DNA from: Bacteroidales bacterium UBA5342
GTDB lineage: Bacteria > Bacteroidota > Bacteroidia > Bacteroidales > UBA5342
Assembly: GCA_002408065.1 (NCBI GenBank)
Contig: DHQI01000029.1
Coordinates: 1 to 58,616, forward strand
Direction: 5' to 3'
Length of the DNA: 58,616 bases
Below are positions 45,877-53,200 of the stretch, one piece after another; positions within the stretch are counted from its first letter, which is position 1; every line of letters begins with the position of its first letter. The notes beneath the pieces were generated by a model that searched no databases, had not been told where the DNA came from, and saw nothing but the letters and a program-made list of their open reading frames with translations. A program made the translations under genes and the position numbers.

Positions 45877-47685
45877 ATGACTTTAGAAGGATATTTTGTA
45901 GTAGGAATTATCATATTAATGATCATAGCGTTGGCACGTGAAATGCTACGCCCTGGTCTGATATTGTGCTCCGCTGTTGTCCTGATGGTTGTCATTGGCA
46001 CGATTACGCCAAACGAGGCACTCGCTGGATTTTCCAACAAAGGTATGATGACAGTAGCCATCCTTTTCATCGTCAGTGAGGGAATACGCCAAACCGGCGG
46101 ATTAGATTACATCGCCCGTATTATCTTACCTGCGAAAAAAATTCCGGTGAAAAATGTTATCACCCGTATTTTTTTCCCAATATCATTTCTTTCAGCATTT
46201 CTTAACAATACACCGATCGTTATAATTACGGCGCCGATTGTAAAAAAATGGTCTGAAAAATACAACCTGCCAGCTTCCAAGTTTTTAATTCCCCTCTCCT
46301 ATGCCGCCATTTTAGGTGGCACCATGACCCTTATCGGGACTTCGACCAATCTGGTAGTTCATGGTTTAATGCTGGAAGAGGGACTTACCGGATTAACCAT
46401 GTTTGAAATAGGAAAAGTCGGCATTTTTATAGCATTGATAGGTTTTTTGTATTTATATACCTTTGGTAACACCCTGCTCCCCGGTGAAAAAATTAAGAAA
46501 AAAGGGGACTATATTAACTTCCGGGAATTTTACTTTGACGTCTCCATACCAGCGAACAGTCCTTTGGTAGGCAAAGAAATAAAACGCCGAAAACACAAAT
46601 TACTTCACAATTTTCTGGTATCGTCGATACATCGCAATGACGAAACCATAAAAACCAGAAAAAATAATTACACTTTACAAGCCGGTGATCATCTCACCTT
46701 AGCAGGAAAAAGTGATGATATCACCGATCTACTGCAACTTTCGGCTATCAATGTAGACTGCCTGACAAATGCACCTTCTAATTTTGAAAAAAAAGACCTG
46801 CGGCAAGTAGAGGTAGTGCTATCGCCACGTTTTCCGGGCATTGGCTATACCAACAAAGAATTTGACTTCAACACTCACTACGGCGCAATTGTAATGGCTA
46901 TTCACCGCAACGGACAGCGCATTTCTACGAATATGGAAGATGTGGAGTTCAAAGAGGGGGACACCCTAATCCTTGTGGGTAAAGAAGACTTTATAGAGAC
47001 TTGGGGAGAATCACGCGCCTTTCTGACCACTACTTATGTGGGCGACCTTAGCAAACCAGAAAAGAAACAATATATGTGGCTTTCTCTTGGAATTGTATTA
47101 GCTATGGTAATAGGTACCGTAATTAACGAGAAAATTGAAATTTTCCGTGAAACACGTATGGACATGTTCTTCTTTGCGTCCATTGCAGCGCTTATCATGC
47201 TTTGGACAAAAATAGTTCCGCCAAAAAAATATACCAAATTCATCACCTGGGATATTCTCATTACTATTGCTGCGGCATTTGGTCTGAGTAGCGCCATGAT
47301 GAAATCCGGTGCAGCTGATGTGATAGCCGGCTCTGTCATTCATTTACTCTCTGAAAACTATGGTGTATTGGGCGTTCTTGCAGGTGTTTATCTTTTGACC
47401 AATCTGTTTACAGAGGTTGTCACCAATAATGCTGCTGCTGCCTTAATTTTCCCGATTGCTTACTCTGCAGCAGAGCAAATGGGGGTGGATTACAAACCTT
47501 TTATGATTGCTATATGTATAGCGGCATCTGCCAGTTTCTCTACACCTATCGGCTACCAAACCAACTTAATAGTTCAAGGTCTGGGTAATTACAAGTTTCT
47601 TGATTACATCAAGATAGGACTACCTCTCAATGTGATAGCCTTTGTACTTTCGATGATTTTGATTCCTGTTTTTTGGCCGTTTTAA
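45877..47685 (+). CDS. SLC13/DASS-type anion transporter with two TrkA-C domains
   Basis: A 602-residue inner-membrane transporter with about 11 membrane helices in two halves. The family motifs are SFLSAFLNNTPIVIITAPIV, GGTMTLIGTSTNLVVHGLM (first half) and TEVVTNNAAAALIFPIAYS with ASFSTPIGYQTNLIV (second half). A cytoplasmic insert of about 190 residues (205-395) carries two RCK_C/TrkA-C ligand-binding domains (NSPLVGKEIKRRKHKLLHN and VLSPRFPGIGYTNKEFDF). Members with this insert are commonly sulfate or other dianion transporters coupled to sodium, but the substrate is not fixed by sequence. It starts 9 bases after the Wzc-type gene and so shares its transcript. Coupling of sulfate import to a sulfated capsule is a possible reason and is inference. 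The operon ends before a run of degenerate repeats. Confidence 0.88.
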   Translation: MTLEGYFVVGIIILMIIALAREMLRPGLILCSAVVLMVVIGTITPNEALAGFSNKGMMTVAILFIVSEGIRQTGGLDYIARIILPAKKIPVKNVITRIFFPISFLSAFLNNTPIVIITAPIVKKWSEKYNLPASKFLIPLSYAAILGGTMTLIGTSTNLVVHGLMLEEGLTGLTMFEIGKVGIFIALIGFLYLYTFGNTLLPGEKIKKKGDYINFREFYFDVSIPANSPLVGKEIKRRKHKLLHNFLVSSIHRNDETIKTRKNNYTLQAGDHLTLAGKSDDITDLLQLSAINVDCLTNAPSNFEKKDLRQVEVVLSPRFPGIGYTNKEFDFNTHYGAIVMAIHRNGQRISTNMEDVEFKEGDTLILVGKEDFIETWGESRAFLTTTYVGDLSKPEKKQYMWLSLGIVLAMVIGTVINEKIEIFRETRMDMFFFASIAALIMLWTKIVPPKKYTKFITWDILITIAAAFGLSSAMMKSGAADVIAGSVIHLLSENYGVLGVLAGVYLLTNLFTEVVTNNAAAALIFPIAYSAAEQMGVDYKPFMIAICIAASASFSTPIGYQTNLIVQGLGNYKFLDYIKIGLPLNVIAFVLSMILIPVFWPF

Positions 47686-47750
47686 GCGATTCAAGATTCA
47701 TAATTGTTGGCTCTTCGTCTTATATGTGTCTACGACGCATGGGGGTTGTT

Positions 47751-47791
47751 ACGCAGAGATACGCGAAGGATACACTGAGATACGCAGAGTT
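47751..47791. repeat. Four degenerate 10-11-base tandem repeats in a convergent gap
   Basis: ACGCAGAGAT, ACGCGAAGGAT, ACACTGAGAT and ACGCAGAGTT follow each other between the transporter and the TPR regulator. This resembles a degenerate ACGCAGAG-type intergenic repeat. A related string (ACGCGGAGACAAAGAGAC) occurs near 55879-55896. Confidence 0.6.
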
Positions 47792-47865
47792 TCTATCTCA
47801 CACCTTGATTTCTAAAAAAAATCTTTATCTCTCACTCCTTTACCTCAATCTTAGCATCATCGACT

Positions 47866-49749
47866 TCAGCCAATACTCCGTATAAACATTTCCAAATCTG
47901 TTTCAGCATCCAGTCCCAACTTTTTCTTCAGGCGGTAACGGGAACTCTTAATACTATTGGTGGCAACATTCAGGACTGAAGCCATTTGCTTAGTGTCCAT
48001 ATTGAGTTTGATAAGGGCACAAATTTTTTGGTCGGTATTAGATAAATCCGGAGCCATCTCAAACAATTTTGTATAAAAGTTACGGTTAAGGTCTTCAAAA
48101 TAGTGTTTGAATGTATCCCAATCTTTATCGGAACGCATGCTTTGACTGATTAATGATTTTACCTTACGATTAACGTCTTTCACATTTGTACTATTCAGCG
48201 CGCTAAGCTCTTCCTGAATATCCTGAAGAATACTGTTTTTCTGCATCATATGCAGGGCATGTGTACTTAGTTGCTTAGAGCGATATTCCAAGCCTTGCTG
48301 CAATTTACGTTCTTTGAGTTTACTACGTTCCAGTTCGGAGATGGTAAGGGCGTTTTCTTTCTCCAACACTAATTCTGCTTGCTGATGTATCTGACGGTCT
48401 TTTCTACGTTTTAACTGTATCAGAATAACGACCAACACGGCAACTAATATTAATCCCACAATAATGAAAAACAATAAACGCTGACGGGCAATATTTATCG
48501 CCTGCTGCTGCTTCAAACTCTTTATCTCAAAATCCTTTTCCAGTGTTTTATATTTTGTTTCCAGCATTGCCATTTTACTATAAGCCTCTTCGGTACTCAG
48601 ACTATCGGAATAAGCTTTATAGGCCTCCAAAGCCTTCAGGGTTTGTGAATCTTTATCAAAAAGCTTATTCAATTTATATATTGCCCCCAATGCATTTTTT
48701 ATTTGCACAGGATCTTCAGCTTTACGGGCATACACCAGAGCTATTTCCATATATTCCATTGCCCTGTCGTAGTCATCTAACATACTGTAGTATTCACCAT
48801 AATTCATATTAACATGAGCTAAATTGTTATAATTCCCGATTTCTCTATAAATAACATCAGCTTTTTGGATATGAATCAATGCCTCTTCGGGCTTTTTTAA
48901 CGTCATCAATGTAGAAGCAATGTTCTCATGAGCCACCCCTGCTCCATCATCTACACCAGCCTCATCAAAAATTTTAAGAGCCTGAAAATATACTGTTTTG
49001 GCAGAGTCAGCCATATCACAATGGTCATGTAAGTAAGAACCAAGGAAAGTCAAAAGATTGGCATAATTAATCGAATTTTCATCTTCTAATTTCATAGCTA
49101 TATCTAAATGTTCTTTTCCTAAATTATAATCTTCCATCGTAAAATAAACGTCTGAAATACTCATATGGCTCATTAATAAACCAAGCGTATCCTCAATTTC
49201 CACCCGCATTTCAAGAGCAGTCAGTTGACACTCCAAAGCCGACTCTATATCACCCATCTTCATATAAGTTTCCCCTAAATTATCATATGCACCTGCCAAA
49301 TTAAAGGTATCCTTATACTCCTCACGTAAGGCAATAGTCTTATTGGCATATGCTATAGAGGTAGGGTAATCAGCAGCCATACGGGAAAGAATAATCATCA
49401 AGTTATACCCAAACCCACGTCCTTTATCAGAATCTATAGCTTCGGCCACTTTCAAACCCTCCTGAATATAATCCACAGCCTTTTCATCCATGCCGGCATA
49501 ATAATACACCACACCAAGGTTCATAAAGGCACGTGCAACATCATCGTTCCATTCTTTTTCTTCACGGGCCAGCTCTACTGCTTTCATCCCATAGTATTCA
49601 GCTGTATCAAGATTCGTCTTCCAAGCATCACGGCATTTTTGATTAAGGTCCGCAATTTCCTTATGATTTTCCCGGGCATAAGTTGAAATAAAAAAAGAAG
49701 AGAACAAACACAAAAAGACAAGCGACAAGAACGGTTTGAGAGAGTTCAT
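47866..49749 (-). CDS. Membrane-tethered TPR regulator with LuxR-type helix-turn-helix
   Basis: A 627-residue inner-membrane protein with the order signal peptide (about 1-25), about nine TPR repeats (40-390, periplasmic), coiled coil, one membrane helix (about 428-448, FFIIVGLILVAVLVVILIQL), cytoplasmic coiled coil and a C-terminal HTH (about 565-627). The HTH includes SNTDQKICALIKLNMDTKQM and NSIKSSRYRLKKKLGL, close to LuxR/GerE. There is no kinase or receiver. Family members in Bacteroidetes are usually described as TPR proteins with a LuxR-like end. Signals sensed by the periplasmic TPRs would reach DNA directly. It is divergent from the 50044-55716 operon, with three GCATACCA repeats in the shared gap, so that operon and itself are the first targets to consider. 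Confidence 0.88.
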   Translation of the reverse strand: MNSLKPFLSLVFLCLFSSFFISTYARENHKEIADLNQKCRDAWKTNLDTAEYYGMKAVELAREEKEWNDDVARAFMNLGVVYYYAGMDEKAVDYIQEGLKVAEAIDSDKGRGFGYNLMIILSRMAADYPTSIAYANKTIALREEYKDTFNLAGAYDNLGETYMKMGDIESALECQLTALEMRVEIEDTLGLLMSHMSISDVYFTMEDYNLGKEHLDIAMKLEDENSINYANLLTFLGSYLHDHCDMADSAKTVYFQALKIFDEAGVDDGAGVAHENIASTLMTLKKPEEALIHIQKADVIYREIGNYNNLAHVNMNYGEYYSMLDDYDRAMEYMEIALVYARKAEDPVQIKNALGAIYKLNKLFDKDSQTLKALEAYKAYSDSLSTEEAYSKMAMLETKYKTLEKDFEIKSLKQQQAINIARQRLLFFIIVGLILVAVLVVILIQLKRRKDRQIHQQAELVLEKENALTISELERSKLKERKLQQGLEYRSKQLSTHALHMMQKNSILQDIQEELSALNSTNVKDVNRKVKSLISQSMRSDKDWDTFKHYFEDLNRNFYTKLFEMAPDLSNTDQKICALIKLNMDTKQMASVLNVATNSIKSSRYRLKKKLGLDAETDLEMFIRSIG

Positions 49750-49785
49750 AATGTTGGTTTTAAATCGTTAGCAGTTTTTTATCAC

Positions 49786-49794
49786 GCAAATATA
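49786..49794 (-). promoter_or_regulatory. -7 box candidate for the TPR-HTH regulator gene
   Basis: TATATTTGC on the minus strand, 37 bases before the start codon. A TTTG lies 24 bp upstream (about 49819-49822), a little far from the consensus. A second TATTTTTG occurs at 49826-49819. Confidence 0.45.
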
Positions 49795-49877
49795 GAAAAG
49801 ACTTCCGGTATAGCGTATCAAAAATACGATGAAAGATCAAGACTACGAGTTAGACAAAACTACAAACATTCATCATA

Positions 49878-49972
49878 GCATACCACATAGAAATCTTAAA
49901 GTATTGTTTTTGTGAATTATAAATATCACATGCATACCAATCGTTGAGAAGTATTTTTCTCCATGCATACCA
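49878..49972 (+). promoter_or_regulatory. Triple GCATACCA direct repeat upstream of the T9SS cargo operon
   Basis: GCATACCA occurs at 49878-49885, 49932-49939 and 49965-49972. The second and third are part of an identical 11-mer CATGCATACCA (49929-49939 and 49962-49972), and the first is preceded by CATA. Spacing is 54 and 33 bases, near five and three helical turns. The last copy ends 17 bases before the -33 box at 49990. This is the layout of an activator binding array. Confidence 0.55.
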
Positions 49973-49989
49973 TTTACAGCCCGGGGAAA

Positions 49990-50022
49990 TTTGGCTAAGC
50001 CCCTGATAGACTTGTATGTTTG
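49990..50022 (+). promoter_or_regulatory. Promoter of the small-protein and T9SS cargo operon
   Basis: TTTG at 49990-49993, 21-bp spacer, TATGTTTG at 50015-50022, then C. Full match to the Bacteroidetes consensus. The start codon at 50044 would follow a leader of about 15 bases. Confidence 0.7.
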
Positions 50023-50043
50023 CAGCGAAAACTTCAAAACACT

Positions 50044-50280
50044 ATGCAAACCAATCAATGCATCATACAAGTTAGTGGAAACAAAGCATATCTCTCTTTC
50101 GAAGAAGTCTTAGAGCATGCTTTAATCCGTGTAACATCCGATAACGAAAAACAACCTATAGTGGAACAAGAAATCGACTCTGCCGACAGCACTGTTATCT
50201 TTTTACCTGCCATACACGGCAAGCTAACATTTGAGATACTAAAACAAGAACTCTTTTATTCAAAAACAATTAGACTCTAA
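50044..50280 (+). CDS. Small protein of unknown function, sorting-domain-like beta pattern
   Basis: A 78-residue protein starting MQTNQCIIQVSGNKAYLSFE. The frame could start earlier at a TTG (50020), but that codon overlaps the promoter's -7 box, so the ATG at 50044 is chosen. There is no signal peptide and no membrane helix. The second half (ALIRVTSDNEKQPIVEQEID, then STVIFLPAIHGKLTFEIL and YSKTIRL) has the alternating beta pattern and closing SKTI-L of T9SS type A sorting domains or DUF3244 proteins. It lies 18 bases before the large T9SS cargo gene and shares its promoter. I do not recognise the family. A cytoplasmic partner, chaperone or decoy for the cargo is possible and unproven. Confidence 0.65.
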   Translation: MQTNQCIIQVSGNKAYLSFEEVLEHALIRVTSDNEKQPIVEQEIDSADSTVIFLPAIHGKLTFEILKQELFYSKTIRL

Positions 50281-50298
50281 TCATTAAAAATCAAAGTT

Positions 50299-53200
50299 AT
50301 GAAAACAACGACTTACTTAGGGATGATTTTGCTAATACTCTTTAACTTGAGTATGAATGCAATAGAAACATCAAAATTATTACCCGGACACTACGAAGGG
50401 AAAAAGGAATTTGGACAAACCGTATGCACTAATGGCGAATTCATATTCGTTTCTTCTGATTCACAAGACTTCTCAGAATCTAGTGGTTACGTCCACGTCT
50501 TTCGGCTGCAGGATGGCACTTGGATTGAAACTGATACCATAGAACAAGATTTGTATGTACATGAAGGCTACAATTCACAAAATAGAGATTTAGGAACATC
50601 TATGGCTTCTGACGGCGACTGGCTAGCTATTGGAAGTCCCAACCATTACATTCAAAGAAATGATAGTACCTATGGAAAAAATGTCGTCTACCTTTATAAA
50701 CGTAATGGTGACAATTGGGAATACCATAGTGCAGTAAATCCATTATACGGTCATGTCGATTTTGGACGTTCTCTGACCATGGAAGGCAAGCAATTGATTG
50801 TGGGAGCCCCGGAAATGTTTTATTGGGATCCAGAGGACACAGACTTCAGTGATATGATTTTAAATATTGGAATAGCTTACTACTATAAATATAACGACTC
50901 AGAGGACAAATGGGAGTTGAAACAAGAGATTACAGCTCCTGAAAATATTGAATCAAATTACTTTGGCAGAAACCTTAGCATTAGTGGTGATTGGCTACTG
51001 ACGGCAGCCTACAATCCTGCAGACGAAGATAACTACATTGTTTATTTCTATGAATTGATCAACAAACAATGGACGCTACGTCAGTCTATTGACCAGAGCC
51101 TTTCAAGAGAAAGAGAGCTCGGTATTTCTTTTGATGAAAAATTAGATATAAGTGGCAACTATGCCTTTGTTAGCTCTAAGTATAGCGGTTACAAAAGGTC
51201 AGTTCAGGTTTATAAATTCAACGGCATCTCTTGGGAAGAACACCAAATTCTCTATGATGACGATGAAAAGTTTGATTATGGTGAAAATTTTTCTTTACAT
51301 GGTGACTTCGCTGTTGTCAGCCAACTGGACGATGATGAACGCGGTTACAAGGGGGCAGCCTCCCTATACAAAAACATGGAAGACAAATGGACGAAAGTAG
51401 CTCATATCGCCCCCATAGATGGAAGCATTGATGCCTTCTTTGGCTATTCACTACAGGTAGGAGATAGCAGCCTGGTCATTGGTGCCTATAATATCGACAC
51501 ATTAGGAATATCAGGCTTAGGTGCCACATACACTTACTACAAATATTGGGATTTACCTTGGGTAAAAGCTGATTTTGCGTTCAACCCTATGATTGTTTCT
51601 GTTAATACGGATGTCAATTTTAGTGACCTAAGCAACGCCTACAACACCAATATTACGCAGTGGAAATGGGACTTTTATAGCAATGACACCATCAATAGCA
51701 ATGAAGAAAATCCAAGCTTTCAGTTTACAACGGGCGGTCATATACCGGTAACTCTTACAGTATCTGATGGTCTTTTCTCAAATTCTATCACCAAATGGAT
51801 CACGGTAATAGATCATCAGGATGAAGAATGTAGCGATTACATCCCATTTGGAGGAGAAGAAAAAGACACCTTAGGCATAGCAGCCTGGCATGCTGACGGA
51901 AATGGAAACGAAGCACGTAAAATAGGCCACCATCTACCACAACCACCAGCCTCTATCGATCATGCTTACTACTATTTAGCTTCGCGCGATTATAGCGACA
52001 TCGATATGAATGCAACAGCAGGGCTAAAAGGTAACGGTGACATTGTGAACTGGCCAAACCTAACGCAGGCCCTTACTGATAATGGCAAAACAGTTGATGA
52101 CTTGGAGATTTCCTTTGGAATGATGAGTCTGGGAGATGACCAACGTGCCGTCGATTGGCAACTGACAAATGATCAAGAATGGCGCCGTTATACCGGAGGT
52201 ACTTTCAGCATCACACTCAATGGCGAAAGCATGATTGGCGGAACAATGCCGGCATTAGACCTTTATATTGACTACGAAGTTTTTGAAGGTCGTGTTGACA
52301 TCATTAACGGCGAAAGCTCCTATGCCACTGCTGAAGATCAGAGTGAAATATCTTCTGCAGAAGCTCAGGCCATTGCGGCAGCTTTTATCAACGATTGCAA
52401 TGGCGAAGATATAAAATTCATGTTTGCATCGATACAGGCTGCCTTACAAATGGAATTTGCCGGCAATGGCAGATTTGGTGGCTATTTTGATGTCAAACAA
52501 GGCTATATTCTGAAAGGTTGCCCCTGCGCCTTAAATGTAGATGCAGGTGATGACCAGCGAATAGCTATCGGTAATAGCGTACAACTGAATGCCACAATAG
52601 AAAACAACGATGGAGCAGTAAGCTACAACTGGCTACCTGCCGAAGGCCTCGATAACGCAGCAATAGCCAATCCTGTATTTACAGTAGATGAAACAACTGA
52701 GTTTGAAGTTACGGTAACTGATGCACGTGGATGCTCTACGAGCGATGTGGTGAAAATCACGGCCTTCGAAGCACCGGCGTTTAATAATAACTTCTGCTAC
52801 GATTTGCTCTTACCACAAGCAGAAAATGAATTGAATAAGGCCATTTATCCTGTAGATGTAGCTGTGAACGGGCAACACGCTTTTATCTCCGATTATTACA
52901 GTGTTGATTTTACGATGTATAGCGAGATAGCCACTTTTCAAATAAAGAATAATGCCTGGATACCAACAGGTCACTTAACTGTTTCTGAATTGTTAAATAA
53001 CCGTAGCATACCCAAACACAGCAATACCCAAGATGGTCGCATGGGGCACTCCATGGACTCTGATAACGACTGGCTGGTGGTAGGTGCCAAAAACTGGGCT
53101 ATTGCCAATAATGAATACCAAGGAGCTGTATTTATTTATAAGCGCCAAGGTAATAACTGGATATATCATTCTTACCTTGCCGACCCTCTGGGCAGTCAGA

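Noticed and set aside
49853..50298. Possible alternative TTG start at 50020 for the small protein
   Set aside because: The TTG is inside the -7 box of the promoter and so upstream of the transcript start; the ATG at 50044 is used.
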